Source: an uncultured Ruminococcus sp.
Lineage (GTDB): Bacteria; Bacillota; Clostridia; Oscillospirales; Ruminococcaceae
Reading direction: 5' to 3'
Assembly (NCBI GenBank): GCA_910584195.1
Contig: CAJTYV010000026.1
Location: 1 to 42,691, forward strand
DNA: 42,691 bases
Of the stretch, positions 1 to 9,074 are shown piece after piece. Under the pieces are notes generated by a model. That model made no database searches. It saw nothing but the letters and a program-made list of their open reading frames with translations, and was not told where the DNA came from. Numbering within the stretch: the stretch's first letter is position 1; every line of letters starts with the position of its first letter. The translations under genes were made by a program, and so were the position numbers.

Positions 1-223
1 ATTAAGCCTGCGGAAACTCCCAAAGCTCCTGTTTTGGAGGATATTGCTCCTGTCAAGGAGACTGCCGTATCAAATGAAGCTCCCGTTATCGAGGAAATTT
101 CAGCTCCGATACTTGATGACATTAAGCCTGCGGAAACTCCCAAAGCTCCTGTTTTGGAGGATATTGCTCCCGTCAAGGAGACTGCCGTATCAAATGAAGC
201 TCCCGTTATCGAGGAAATTTCAG
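1..223 (+). repeat. 120-bp in-frame tandem repeat
   Basis: Bases 1-103 recur at 121-223 with a single mismatch (T at 51, C at 171). The period is 120 bp, or 40 codons, so copy number can change without breaking the frame. More copies may lie to the left of the window. Confidence 0.9.
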
Positions 224-1347
224 TTTCCCAAGAGGAGGAAAATGGACGTCCCATACTTGAGGATATTGTCGACGATGACGATGAACTGGAATTGATTTCC
301 GAATCCCTTGAACCGAAAGCTCCTGTTTTCGACAATATTTCAGACGCTCTTTCTGCTATAAATACTCCTGTATCAAATGTATCTCCTGCTGTGCCTGTGT
401 CTGCTCCTGTTCAATCTGCACCTGTTCTTAGTGATATTTCCGCTGCATTGTCAGCTCTTAATGCCCCTTCCAATCCTATAGGCGCAGTTCCTGTTCAGCC
501 AACGCCTGTTTCACCGGTACCTGTACAGCCTGTTCCGACATTACCTGTGCAGCCTATCCCTGCAATACCAACTCAGCCTGCCACACCTGCGCCTGCTCCT
601 ATACAACCTACTGCTCCAACAGCAGGCGCTGTAGGTCAAGTGATCTCCGTACCTCAGCTCACGGGTTACAACGATAAGAATCAGCCGATTTATACATATG
701 TACAAATGCAGATACAAGGCTATGATAAAAACGGTCAGCCTATTCTTATACCGCTTCCAGGTCAGAACATTCCTGTTCCAAACGCTCCGCTCACATTCAG
801 CCAAACTTTCAATCAAAATACAAGACTCCGCGATGCCGTTGCAGCAGCTAAGGAGATTCCAACATCCGCAAAGGATATGACTCCGGGTCAGAGAATCGCC
901 GCCGCAGAAGCAGCAAAGGGTTCTCCCCTTTCGGCAAACGTATCAAAAATCGCAACAAATCCCCATGCAAGATCTACCTCTCAGGCGTTTATATCCGCTA
1001 TATCGGTTTCCAAGGAATACGCAAATCAAAGCCTTACGGAAACTCAGGGACTTAAACAGAGAACAGGCGTTCTAAATTCTGTAGAGGACGTTCTCTCGCA
1101 GCTGGGCGATAATTCTCTTAAAGAGAAAAAGCTTGCCGAAGCTAAAGCCCAAAGCAACATTCCTGCATATCAGGAATACAAAGCTCCTGCAAGAACATCT
1201 TCTTATTCACCGAAGCCTGCCGCACCCACAGCTCCCACACCGCCTCCGGTAAACAACAGACCACTTACCAAAGCGGAGCTTAAAGCTAAGAAAAAACAAG
1301 AAAAAATAGACGCCAAGTTCCAGAAGGAAATGTCTAAAAGAAAATAA
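1..1347 (+). CDS. Proline-rich repeat protein, 3' part (5' end outside the window)
   Basis: The frame is open from the first base, so the true start lies upstream; 448 residues are visible. The N-terminal part carries a 40-residue repeat (about one and a half copies seen) built from acidic and proline-rich segments ending in motifs such as APVLEDIAPVKE. The middle is a Pro/Val/Gln/Ala low-complexity stretch. A more ordinary segment follows, with a YNDKNQPIYTYVQMQIQGYD-type patch, and the C-terminus is strongly basic (Lys-rich). I see no signal peptide or membrane segment in the visible part. The family is not recognised. The disordered, repetitive composition suggests a scaffold or linker role, but that is a guess. 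The next gene, on the same strand, is a TPR-like protein 258 bases downstream. Confidence 0.75.
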   Translation: MKPAETPKAPVLEDIAPVKETAVSNEAPVIEEISAPILDDIKPAETPKAPVLEDIAPVKETAVSNEAPVIEEISVSQEEENGRPILEDIVDDDDELELISESLEPKAPVFDNISDALSAINTPVSNVSPAVPVSAPVQSAPVLSDISAALSALNAPSNPIGAVPVQPTPVSPVPVQPVPTLPVQPIPAIPTQPATPAPAPIQPTAPTAGAVGQVISVPQLTGYNDKNQPIYTYVQMQIQGYDKNGQPILIPLPGQNIPVPNAPLTFSQTFNQNTRLRDAVAAAKEIPTSAKDMTPGQRIAAAEAAKGSPLSANVSKIATNPHARSTSQAFISAISVSKEYANQSLTETQGLKQRTGVLNSVEDVLSQLGDNSLKEKKLAEAKAQSNIPAYQEYKAPARTSSYSPKPAAPTAPTPPPVNNRPLTKAELKAKKKQEKIDAKFQKEMSKRK

Positions 1348-1360
1348 GAACAAATTTTAG

Positions 1361-1457
1361 GCAGCACCGCACAAAGATTGTGCGGCAGATGCGCAGTCAG
1401 ATTTTTCGTCATATCACATAAATTTGACGCAGCAATACTGCCGTATTACAAGGAAAT
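1361..1457. repeat. Interspersed repeat family B, truncated copy
   Basis: It starts with GGCAGCACCGCACAAAG and continues with a hairpin (GCCGCACAAAGATTGTGCGGC type) and a conserved core (AAATTTGACGCAGCAATACT). It is nearly the same as the copy at 10563-10733. The right terminal repeat is degraded here. It lies in the intergenic region directly behind the repeat-protein gene. Confidence 0.75.
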
Positions 1458-1547
1458 ATAGCAAATCAATATAGAAAAAACTGCAAAAAAATAGTGCCTT
1501 TCAGCTTACTGAACAGGTCTGATAAAAATGAAGAAATAAAAATGCCG

Positions 1548-1582
1548 TAACAACAGCGAAGTTTATATCTCCGCTGTTGTTA
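1548..1582. other. Stem-loop in the leader of the TPR-like gene
   Basis: An 11-bp stem (TAACAACAGCG paired with CGCTGTTGTTA) with a 13-base loop lies 23 bases before the start codon and is followed by an A-run. It could be a weak terminator or a leader structure. The strand is not resolved. Confidence 0.45.
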
Positions 1583-1605
1583 AAAAATATTCACGAGGTA
1601 AAAAC

Positions 1606-2685
1606 ATGGATAAGAACGAAATAATAAAGGAATTAAAATCCAAACTCGGCAATTCCCCGGAGGAAAATGACAAGATACTCCGCGCTGAAGGTGAAAAATT
1701 CGCTAAAGAAGGCAATATCGAGGGTTTGAATATAGTTGGTGAAATGATACTTGACAATATGCCCGATGACAGAAAAAAGGAAATTGAACGTCTGACGCAT
1801 ATAGATGGAATACGGCTTGATCTGTACCACAAAAACATTGTGGATTTTATCTCCGAACGCAAAATCGTTGAAGCTGTTCCGTTGGCCGAACGCCTTTACA
1901 AAAAGATAATTCTTGACTACGCTCCAACAGAAAAAGCCAAATTTGTCTCTCTGAGAAATCCGTTTGAGGACAACCTTTGTCAGACGCTTTTCAAGGACGA
2001 CAGAGTGCTTAATCGGACTCCATTTGATTTTTCCGAATATATAACCACCTACGCTTATCTGCTTGTGGAAACCGGAGCAAACGTTGACGCTATCCCTATC
2101 CTTGAAAAAGCGATAGAATATAATCCTGTGGACGTTGGCCCGAGATTTGAACTCTGCGAAATATATAAAATAATACGCAATAAGAAGATGGTCTTGGAGG
2201 TTACGCGCGACACTCTGAAAATCGCATCTTCGCCTGTTGCCATTGCGCGCTGCTACGCCAATGTCGGATATACTCTTACAGATTACGGCGAGTATGAGGA
2301 CGCCGGCGTATTCTACACTGCAAGCGTTATGTTTGCGCCCAATCCGGCTATTCCTCTTGAAATGAAGCATCTGACCGACTTAAAAGGCTCGCCTATTGTA
2401 AAGCCCTCGCAGCAGAAAGTCATTGACACCATGAAGAAGTACGATATCGAATACGGTCCCGATAAAACGGTGATAGAAGTTGCAGCTCAGCTTGCAAGCC
2501 ATTACATCATCAAAAAAGATGTACAAAACGCACTGAATGCTTTAAAAATAACATATAACCTGACACTGGACGAGGGAGTAAAAAAACTTATATTGCAGCT
2601 TGACCCGAATTCCCCCATTCTCAGACCTAAGCCCGATGACGATAAAACAGCCGCGGCAAACAGAGCGAATATCACACATAGCTGA
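1606..2685 (+). CDS. TPR-like repeat protein of unknown function
   Basis: A 359-residue protein with ATG preceded by a GAGGT ribosome site. It is hydrophilic, largely helical in appearance, and has no signal peptide or membrane segment. Residues about 150-250 contain segments typical of tetratricopeptide repeats (ETGANVDAIPILEKAIEYNP; CYANVGYTLTDYGEYEDAGV, each with helix-turn-helix spacing and the small/large residue pattern). A further helical repeat is near residues 300-330 (HYIIKKDVQNALNALKITYN). TPR proteins are protein-protein interaction scaffolds; the partner is unknown. The proline-rich repeat protein just upstream on the same strand is an obvious candidate partner, but only by position. 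A good intrinsic terminator follows the stop codon. Confidence 0.75.
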   Translation: MDKNEIIKELKSKLGNSPEENDKILRAEGEKFAKEGNIEGLNIVGEMILDNMPDDRKKEIERLTHIDGIRLDLYHKNIVDFISERKIVEAVPLAERLYKKIILDYAPTEKAKFVSLRNPFEDNLCQTLFKDDRVLNRTPFDFSEYITTYAYLLVETGANVDAIPILEKAIEYNPVDVGPRFELCEIYKIIRNKKMVLEVTRDTLKIASSPVAIARCYANVGYTLTDYGEYEDAGVFYTASVMFAPNPAIPLEMKHLTDLKGSPIVKPSQQKVIDTMKKYDIEYGPDKTVIEVAAQLASHYIIKKDVQNALNALKITYNLTLDEGVKKLILQLDPNSPILRPKPDDDKTAAANRANITHS

Positions 2686-2690
2686 ATTCA

Positions 2691-2721
2691 AAGCAGACTG
2701 TAATTTATCAGTCTGCTTTTT
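2691..2721 (+). terminator. Rho-independent terminator of the TPR-like gene
   Basis: The stem AAGCAGACTG / CAGTCTGCTT with an 8-base loop is followed by a T-run, 5 bases after the stop codon. It separates this unit from the two-component operon downstream. Confidence 0.85.
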
Positions 2722-2799
2722 CATCTTTAATGAAAAGCCGTAATTTCCGAAGCGATTAAAAATTTGTTTAAATTCTTATAATAATTTTCCCAAAATCAA

Positions 2800-2828
2800 T
2801 TGACATTTTTGTCAGATTGCGTTATAAT
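2800..2828 (+). promoter_or_regulatory. Sigma-A promoter of the two-component/HtrA operon
   Basis: TTGACA at 2800-2805 and TATAAT at 2823-2828, separated by exactly 17 bases, lie about 50 bases before the response-regulator ATG. Confidence 0.85.
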
Positions 2829-2879
2829 AATATTATAAATAGCTATAGCAATCCCTGCTCATAAAGGAAGGTAAATTTT

Positions 2880-3587
2880 ATGGCAAACGAAAAAAGTTTA
2901 AAGATATTAATTGTAGATGATGATAAAAATATATGCGATCTGCTGAGATTATACCTTGAAAAGGACGGCTACAGTGTTCTTCTCTCCCATGACGGCGAAG
3001 AAGCTGTGGTAAAATTCAATGCACTTAAACCCGATATGGTCCTTCTCGATATAATGCTCCCCGGTATGGACGGTTGGCAGGTATGCCGTGAGATACGTAA
3101 AAAGTCAAACGTTCCGATAATTATGATAACCGCTAAAGGCGAAACCATTGATAAGGTTATCGGTCTTGAACTTGGCGCTGACGATTATATTGTAAAGCCT
3201 TTCGACGCTAAAGAGGTGATCGCCCGCATTAATGCAGTTACGCGGCGCGTAGGCAGCATTAACGTTGAACCGGAGGTAAAAGAAGTGCGTTACGAAAAGC
3301 TCTCTGTAAATATGACACGCTATGAGCTTAAGGTAAACGGAAAAATTGTCGATACGCCCCCGAAAGAGCTTGAACTGCTCTACTACCTCGCCGCAAATCC
3401 CAACAGAGTTTACACCCGTGATCAGCTTCTCGACGAAGTATGGGGATTTGAGTACTACGGCGATTCCAGAACAATTGACGTTCACATTAAACGTCTCCGT
3501 GAAAAACTGGAGGGAGTTTCCGAAAAATGGGCGCTCAAAACAGTATGGGGCGTAGGCTATAAATTTGAAGCGGAAGAAGACGATTGA
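2880..3587 (+). CDS. OmpR/PhoB-family response regulator
   Basis: A 235-residue two-component response regulator. The receiver domain (about residues 7-120) shows the acidic pocket D13/D14, the phospho-acceptor D57 in VLLDIMLPGMDG, switch T84 and K106 in VKPF. A winged-helix DNA-binding domain follows (about 137-230), with the family's PPKELELLYYLAANPNRVYT, the RTIDVHIKRLREKL recognition helix and a VWGVGYKF wing. ATG follows an AAGGAAGG ribosome site. It is the first gene of a three-gene operon with a histidine kinase and an HtrA protease, an arrangement typical of envelope-stress or cell-wall signalling in Firmicutes. The signal sensed cannot be read from the sequence. Confidence 0.95.
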   Translation: MANEKSLKILIVDDDKNICDLLRLYLEKDGYSVLLSHDGEEAVVKFNALKPDMVLLDIMLPGMDGWQVCREIRKKSNVPIIMITAKGETIDKVIGLELGADDYIVKPFDAKEVIARINAVTRRVGSINVEPEVKEVRYEKLSVNMTRYELKVNGKIVDTPPKELELLYYLAANPNRVYTRDQLLDEVWGFEYYGDSRTIDVHIKRLREKLEGVSEKWALKTVWGVGYKFEAEEDD

Positions 3588-3666
3588 TCTTCTTTGACAG
3601 GGGGTGGTTTTAACTGTCCCCTTTCATTATATTGTTTTAACCGCTCACTTAACAGAGGTGATTTTT

Positions 3667-5118
3667 CTGAAATCCAAAAACAGCTCGTACTACCGCGTTT
3701 TCAGACTTATAATGATAGTAACCGCATGCGTGCTTGTTTCGCTTGGGGCTGTGATCGTCAGTATTTCAAAAGCTATATACCGCAGTTCCGAGCTGAAAAA
3801 AATAAAGTCGGCAGGAGATCTTTTCATAAGCTGTATTACGGACAGCTACAGTGAAGATAAGAACTCTTACTTAAATTCCGCCGAATACTACGGTTATAAG
3901 CTTGCAAGTGAACAAGAAATACGTATATATATGTTTGATGCCGATGGAAAATGCCTTGTCTCTCCATTCGGTGATAAAAAAAATTCAAAAGCGATGTCAA
4001 AAGGCACAATGTCCTCGCTTGAGGAAGATGACTTTTTAGGATTGAATTCGGAATTTCTCTCACAAAATGTTCCTTCTTTGATGTATATGACAAAATTTTT
4101 CCTTAAGGATACAGACAACAAATTTACTCCAAGATACATCATTGCCGCAGGAACTACCGACAACGTAGATAACTTCAACATTGCCGTCCTTATCGCATAT
4201 ACTTCATCGGCTCTTTTGCTTTTTGCAGGATGTTTCATTCTTTTCAGAAAAAAGATAGAAGCAAATATGAAATTTGAGGCAGAATTTCTGCGAATTGTCG
4301 AAAACTACTCTAAGGACGATTTTTCGGAAAAAATTTCCACAGATATTTCGCCAAATCTCATACAGATCTGTGACTTGGTAAACACTCTTGCATCAAACGT
4401 TGAAAAAAGCGAAGAAGTCAGCAGAACATTTATTGCCAACGTTTCCCATGAACTGAGAACGCCTATGACCACTATCGGCGGTTTTGTGGACGGAATCCTT
4501 GACGGTACTATTAAAAAAAGCCGTCAGCAGGAATATCTTATTCTGGTTTCACAGGAAATTCAGCGGCTTCGCATTCTGATAAGCTCTATGCTTAATATGA
4601 GCCGCTTTGAATCGGGAACAATGCGCCCGAATTTTCAGGAAACTAATCTTACCGAACTTGTCATTAAGGTCGTACTGATGTTCGAAAAACGCATTGAGGA
4701 AAAAAATCTGCAAGTCGAGGAGCTGGACAGCAGACGTATTACAGCCGTTGCAGATGCCGATCTTATGCAGCAGGTCGTCTACAATCTTGTGGAAAATGCA
4801 GTTAAATTTGTAAACGAAGGCGGTACGCTTTCCTTTACTTTCGATAAAAAGGACGACATCTGCATTATCGGTATAAGAAATACGGGCGAAGGTCTTAATG
4901 ATAACGAAATACCTCAGGTTTTCAACCGTTTCTACAAAACCGATTCCTCCCGCGGAAAAGACACTACGGGACTTGGTCTCGGTCTTTCCATTTCACGTAA
5001 AATAGTTCATCTTCACCATGGACATATCGTCGTAAAAAGTGTTCAGGGCGAATATACAGAATTTCAGATACAGATTCCCGAGGACTGCACTCTCGGTGAA
5101 AAAGAAAAAAAAGATTAA
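3667..5118 (+). CDS. Membrane sensor histidine kinase
   Basis: Partner kinase of the response regulator upstream, about 483 residues. It has TM1 near residues 11-32, an extracytoplasmic sensor domain of about 135 residues, TM2 near 170-194, and a short HAMP-like linker. The HisKA domain carries the phospho-acceptor H261 in SHELRTPM, and the HATPase_c domain has an N box (NLVENAVKF), F box (VFNRFYKTD) and G2 box (GLGLGLSI). The G1 box reads NTGEG rather than the usual DTGxG. The start is uncertain. AGAGGTG at 3654-3660 is well spaced from a CTG at 3667, the only start with a proper ribosome site. In-frame GTG codons at 3604 and 3658 are alternatives but lack one. The gene begins shortly after the regulator stop and ends 9 bases before the protease gene. 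Confidence 0.93.
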   Translation: MKSKNSSYYRVFRLIMIVTACVLVSLGAVIVSISKAIYRSSELKKIKSAGDLFISCITDSYSEDKNSYLNSAEYYGYKLASEQEIRIYMFDADGKCLVSPFGDKKNSKAMSKGTMSSLEEDDFLGLNSEFLSQNVPSLMYMTKFFLKDTDNKFTPRYIIAAGTTDNVDNFNIAVLIAYTSSALLLFAGCFILFRKKIEANMKFEAEFLRIVENYSKDDFSEKISTDISPNLIQICDLVNTLASNVEKSEEVSRTFIANVSHELRTPMTTIGGFVDGILDGTIKKSRQQEYLILVSQEIQRLRILISSMLNMSRFESGTMRPNFQETNLTELVIKVVLMFEKRIEEKNLQVEELDSRRITAVADADLMQQVVYNLVENAVKFVNEGGTLSFTFDKKDDICIIGIRNTGEGLNDNEIPQVFNRFYKTDSSRGKDTTGLGLGLSISRKIVHLHHGHIVVKSVQGEYTEFQIQIPEDCTLGEKEKKD

Positions 5119-5127
5119 GGAGCAGCT

Positions 5128-6675
5128 ATGGATCAAAGAGACAATGTTTTTAACGAGCTTCAAAAAAATCAGCCCGAGGAGACGAATACAGAACCTGCTC
5201 CTACCGGTTCTCAGTCTTCGGAAAACGCATCAGCACAAGAAAACAGACGCAGCATTCAGCAGACTCAGTATAATTCAGCACAGCGGCAGTTTCGTCAGGG
5301 AGCATACGATCAAGCTCAGCAGCAATATAATGCAAACCAGCAGTTTAACCAGGAACGGCAATACGAGCAGTACAGAAATCAATATTCCCCCAATCCGCCG
5401 CCGAATCGGTATAATTCTTTCGGTTATCAGTATTCCGGAGTTTCGCCTTATCTCAGCAATGAACAAATTCGGGCCGCTGCTGAAGCCAAAGAAAAAATCA
5501 AACATATCCGCCGTGAAAAAACTATTGTAGCACTGTTTTTCATACTCGTTCTTGCCGCCGTTATAATGGGAATTACGGGTATTGTATATGATATTGCAAC
5601 AAGCGGAAAACGTCTCGAGGGAGTCGGCGCGGCAAATCAGGTCGTTATTTATCAGAATTCAAAACCTGAAGGAGCAAACGATAATATTTCCGAACCCGAT
5701 GAAAACGGCCGCTACTCTACAGAGGGCGCAGCGGCGGCAGTACGTAAGTCTATCGTGGAAATTTACACTTATTCCGATACCTTTCAGCAGAAGCTTGAGG
5801 GTACAGGTTCAGGCGTTGTACTCAATGAACAGGGTTATATCGTAACAAATGCTCATGTCCTTTCAGCAGACGGCTACCATGACGTACACACATCGGACGG
5901 GAAAGTTTATTCTGCTTCGATTATCGGCCGGGATTCGAAAACCGATATTGCCGTACTTAAAATCAACGCTTCCAACCTTGTTCCTGCCATTTTGGGAAAC
6001 TCGGACGAAGTTATCGTTGGCGAGGAGGTCATCGCTATCGGTAACCCGGCTGGTCTTACGGGTACTGTGACAAACGGCATTGTTTCGGCTGTAAATCGCG
6101 AGATACGCAGCGATTCCACAGGATTTGAAATGAACTGTATTCAGACAAACGCCGCTATCTCGCCTGGAAATTCGGGCGGTGCGCTGGTAAATATGTATGG
6201 TCAAGTGATAGGCATTACTTCTTCGAAATATGTAAGCGGATTTTACGAAGGTCTGGGTTTTGCAATTACTATCAACGAAGCTAAACCCGTCATTGAAGAA
6301 CTTATAAACAACGGCTTTATCGGCGGAAGATTCCGTATCGGAATCACCCTTGTAGATATGAGCAGCGAATCAAATATTGCTACAATTGAGAAAACTTTGG
6401 GATATGAACTTCCCGAGGACTTCACAGGCATATATATCGACGATATAAGCGAGGACTGCGACATTTCCGATACAGAGCTGGAAAAAGGCGACTTCATCAC
6501 CAAAATAAATGATACTCCTGTTAAAACATACGATGAACTGTACGATACCATAAGCGCATCCTACGGCGCTGGAGATACTGTTCCTGCCGAGTGCGCCCAT
6601 GTCAGCAAAGACGGCAGTATACGCGAATATAAAATTAAATTCAAGCTTATGGAAGATACGTCAGGTGATTATTGA
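5128..6675 (+). CDS. HtrA/DegP-type membrane-anchored serine protease with PDZ domain
   Basis: A 515-residue protein, ATG after AAGGAG. The cytoplasmic N-terminus (about 1-130) is Gln/Asn/Tyr-rich and probably disordered. One membrane segment lies near 132-155, followed by a trypsin-like domain with the complete catalytic triad: H243 (TNAHVLS), D273 (DSKTDIAVLK) and S349 (SPGNSGGAL). A PDZ-like domain is near 405-500. HtrA proteins degrade or refold damaged envelope proteins and often answer to a two-component system encoded beside them, as here. The spacing of 9 bases behind the kinase gene indicates one operon. The long polar N-terminal extension is common in Clostridia HtrA proteins. Confidence 0.94.
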   Translation: MDQRDNVFNELQKNQPEETNTEPAPTGSQSSENASAQENRRSIQQTQYNSAQRQFRQGAYDQAQQQYNANQQFNQERQYEQYRNQYSPNPPPNRYNSFGYQYSGVSPYLSNEQIRAAAEAKEKIKHIRREKTIVALFFILVLAAVIMGITGIVYDIATSGKRLEGVGAANQVVIYQNSKPEGANDNISEPDENGRYSTEGAAAAVRKSIVEIYTYSDTFQQKLEGTGSGVVLNEQGYIVTNAHVLSADGYHDVHTSDGKVYSASIIGRDSKTDIAVLKINASNLVPAILGNSDEVIVGEEVIAIGNPAGLTGTVTNGIVSAVNREIRSDSTGFEMNCIQTNAAISPGNSGGALVNMYGQVIGITSSKYVSGFYEGLGFAITINEAKPVIEELINNGFIGGRFRIGITLVDMSSESNIATIEKTLGYELPEDFTGIYIDDISEDCDISDTELEKGDFITKINDTPVKTYDELYDTISASYGAGDTVPAECAHVSKDGSIREYKIKFKLMEDTSGDY

Positions 6676-6721
6676 TACTATAGTGTGGTACGAAGTCTCA
6701 TCTAAAAGTTAGAACAATACC

Positions 6722-6759
6722 AAAAAACCGGTCAGAGTCAAGTCTCTGACCGGTTTTTT
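6722..6759. terminator. Bidirectional terminator between htrA-like and ABC exporter genes
   Basis: A 12-bp perfect stem, AACCGGTCAGAG / CTCTGACCGGTT, is flanked by an A-run on the left and a T-run on the right, so it can stop both converging operons. Confidence 0.92.
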
Positions 6760-8094
6760 TTAACTTTCGTTCTTTCTGGATCTTTTAAACTTTGATCTCT
6801 GACCGAAATTCAGCGATACTGTAAGTATCTTATCTGATTTGAAAAGTCTCAGAGCAAAGAACATACATACCGCAAAAGCAATTATCTGGTAAACAAGTCC
6901 TATAAGAAATATTCCCATGTGACCAAACATCAGATTGGGTATCGCAGAAAATGTATGAGTAAACGGAATAACGTATACAATAAGTCTTATTATAATAGGC
7001 AAGCTGTTTATATCCGCAAACATGGAGATCATATATGGTATCATCGCCGCAAACATCAACGGCATTACCATAGTCTGAGCCTGTTTTGTATCGTTAACCA
7101 AAGCTCCCAGCATAAGTGAAACTGACAGACATATCATTATCGTAAGGAACAACTGAAGTCCCACAAGTATATAATCTATTCCGCCGAGAGTAAGACCAAG
7201 CTGTTCAAGAGCCGAATCTATCGGTATATACTCATTTATGGCAGTTCCCATAAACTCGCTCTTTACGGAATCGGTAGCTCCTGCCATCATTCCCGAAAAG
7301 CCTGCCATAAAGCAGACTGCATTAAGCATAGCAACTATAGCGGCGGCAAGCATTTTTGCACCAAGTACAGCTGTTCTCGAAACAGGCGCAGACAGCAGCG
7401 TTTCCAGCGTCTTGTCAATTTTTTCGTTGGAGATCGCGCTCATAAGCATTTGAGACGTCATCATGATAAGCACAAAGACGATAATAGGCAGTATCATATT
7501 CTGCATCATAATATTGCTCATGACTTCATCGGCAGAAACCTCTGAAGATTTTTCTTTGACAACCGTGTATTCGCTGAGTGAAACAGGAGCATTGATAAGC
7601 TGAACGTCCTCCGCAGTAAGTCCTGCACGATCTGCAAAAACATTTGAAACACAATCCCTGATAAGCCTTACCGCACCGTCGCTGTTGTTTGACATATTTG
7701 ACATCATAGCGGCTGACTTCATTTCAGACACACTTATAAGCTCGGGAGCTTTTCCGGCGTTAAGATCGTCTGTAAATCCCTTCGGAATAACGACTACGCT
7801 GTCTTTTCCGGCACTGTTCAGAAGCTGAGCGAAATCCTCACTGTCGGAAGTAACTTCGCTGACAACAGCGTTATTTTCACGGAGCGTTTCAATAAGCTCC
7901 GCAGTAAAGTCAGTTTTGTCACGGTCACAAAGTGTAACGGTATATTCCTGCTTTACCGCTTCTTCGATAGTGGACGACATTATATTGCCGAGAAGCATCA
8001 GCATTGCCATTGTAACGGCAAGACTTATCACAGTCTGGATATTCAGCAGCTCTGCAAGCTCTTTTTTGAGCAGATTAAAGAATTTCATTGTCAT
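6760..8094 (-). CDS. ABC-2 type exporter permease (NatB-like)
   Basis: A 444-residue integral membrane protein. One hydrophobic helix near residues 20-40 is followed by a large extracytoplasmic domain (about 45-200). Five to six further membrane segments follow (near 205, 245-270, 310-335, 345-370, 375-400 and 405-425). This is the layout of the NatB/ABC-2 permease family. The motif KIDKTLETLLSAPVSRTAVL before the second helix group is typical of this family. It overlaps the ATPase gene by 20 bases, so translation is coupled. The substrate is unknown; NatAB relatives export sodium or drugs. A second in-frame ATG (8088) fits the ribosome site equally well. Confidence 0.9.
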   Translation of the reverse strand: MTMKFFNLLKKELAELLNIQTVISLAVTMAMLMLLGNIMSSTIEEAVKQEYTVTLCDRDKTDFTAELIETLRENNAVVSEVTSDSEDFAQLLNSAGKDSVVVIPKGFTDDLNAGKAPELISVSEMKSAAMMSNMSNNSDGAVRLIRDCVSNVFADRAGLTAEDVQLINAPVSLSEYTVVKEKSSEVSADEVMSNIMMQNMILPIIVFVLIMMTSQMLMSAISNEKIDKTLETLLSAPVSRTAVLGAKMLAAAIVAMLNAVCFMAGFSGMMAGATDSVKSEFMGTAINEYIPIDSALEQLGLTLGGIDYILVGLQLFLTIMICLSVSLMLGALVNDTKQAQTMVMPLMFAAMIPYMISMFADINSLPIIIRLIVYVIPFTHTFSAIPNLMFGHMGIFLIGLVYQIIAFAVCMFFALRLFKSDKILTVSLNFGQRSKFKRSRKNES

Positions 8095-8815
8095 TCACCA
8101 CCCTTTCAAAGACTTCCTCAAGATTTGCCGCATTGTAACGCTCTTTCAGCTCGTCTGTTCTGCCCGAAACGAGAAGATGCCCCTTGGCGATAATTCCAAC
8201 GCGATCGGAAACAAATTCAATTTCAAGCATATTGTGCGAGGAAAGCAAAAAGGACATTCCCTCCTCGGCTGCAAGCTTTTTTATCATCTTACGTATTTCA
8301 ATTGCGTTAAGAACGTCAAGTCCGCTGGTCGGCTCATCAAGTATGGCAAGATCGGGCTTAGTCATAACGGCTCTTGCCAAAAGCAATTTTCGTATCATTC
8401 CGCGGCTGTAGCTGCCGATCTTATCTTTGAGACGGTCGCCGAGACCGCATATATTTTCAGCTCGTTCAACGTATTTGTTGATAGTGTCGATGTCGGTTGA
8501 AAAAAGTCCCGCCATAAAACGAAGATATTTTTTACCCGTCATATTCTTGTACGCACCTGCTTCGTCGGGCAGGTATGTAATACATTGACGAACCTTTTCA
8601 GGTTCTTTCAGAACGCTGTGACCACTGACTACAGCGTCGCCCTCGGTCGGAGTAAGCAGCGTGGAGATCATACGGATAGTTGTAGTCTTTCCGGCTCCAT
8701 TAGGTCCGATAAGCGCGAATATTTCGCCCTTTTTGATGCCAAATGAAACCTTATCCGCAGCAAGCACCTTAGAGTACTGCTTTGACAAGTTTTTGACTTC
8801 AAGTACATTTTCCAT
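8075..8815 (-). CDS. ABC transporter ATP-binding protein (NatA-like)
   Basis: A 246-residue ATPase subunit. Walker A is GPNGAGKTT, the signature region is SYSRGMIRKL (a non-canonical form of LSGGQ, as in many NatA/ABC-2 ATPases), Walker B with the catalytic Glu is LAILDEPTSGLD, and the H-loop is LSSHNM. ATG follows AAAGGGAAAA. It is the first gene of the exporter operon, with the permease overlapping its 3' end. A promoter on this strand lies near 8983-9011, and a copy of repeat family A lies in the leader between promoter and gene. Confidence 0.93.
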   Translation of the reverse strand: MENVLEVKNLSKQYSKVLAADKVSFGIKKGEIFALIGPNGAGKTTTIRMISTLLTPTEGDAVVSGHSVLKEPEKVRQCITYLPDEAGAYKNMTGKKYLRFMAGLFSTDIDTINKYVERAENICGLGDRLKDKIGSYSRGMIRKLLLARAVMTKPDLAILDEPTSGLDVLNAIEIRKMIKKLAAEEGMSFLLSSHNMLEIEFVSDRVGIIAKGHLLVSGRTDELKERYNAANLEEVFERVVNDNEIL

Positions 8816-8844
8816 TTTTTTCCCTTTCAGCAGACGTTTTTCTC

Positions 8845-8917
8845 AGAACCTGCCTTCATAAGATTTATGCGTGGATTTGTCTAAAAATACGTGCAATATC
8901 TTGTGAAGGCAGATTCT
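8845..8917. repeat. Interspersed repeat family A, internally deleted copy A1
   Basis: The terminal arms AGAACCTGCCTTCATAAGAT and (reverse complement of the right end) AGAATCTGCCTTCACAAGAT pair with only two mismatches. It lacks the internal core present in the 161-164-bp copies. It lies in the leader of the ABC exporter operon. Confidence 0.8.
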
Positions 8918-8982
8918 CAGTCTGCACATATCATTATCAAGCGGATATACCATAAACGGTATCATTCGCACTGACCGTTAAT

Positions 8983-9011
8983 ATTATAACACTCTTTTAA
9001 TAAAAAGTCAA
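8983..9011 (-). promoter_or_regulatory. Promoter of the ABC exporter operon
   Basis: On the minus strand, TTGACT (9011-9006) and TATAAT (8988-8983) are separated by 17 bases. The transcript would cross repeat A1 before reaching the ATPase start codon. The region from 8918 to 9169 has no other gene. Confidence 0.75.
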
Positions 9012-9074
9012 GAAATTACAACTTTTACTCTTGTAAATCACCCCAAAACTGTGTGTGAGGTTTACTCTATAACA

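Noticed and set aside
1633..2370. Open frame (245 codons) antisense to the TPR-like gene
   Set aside because: No ribosome site and Phe/Arg/His-rich composition typical of reversed Glu/Lys-rich coding sequence.
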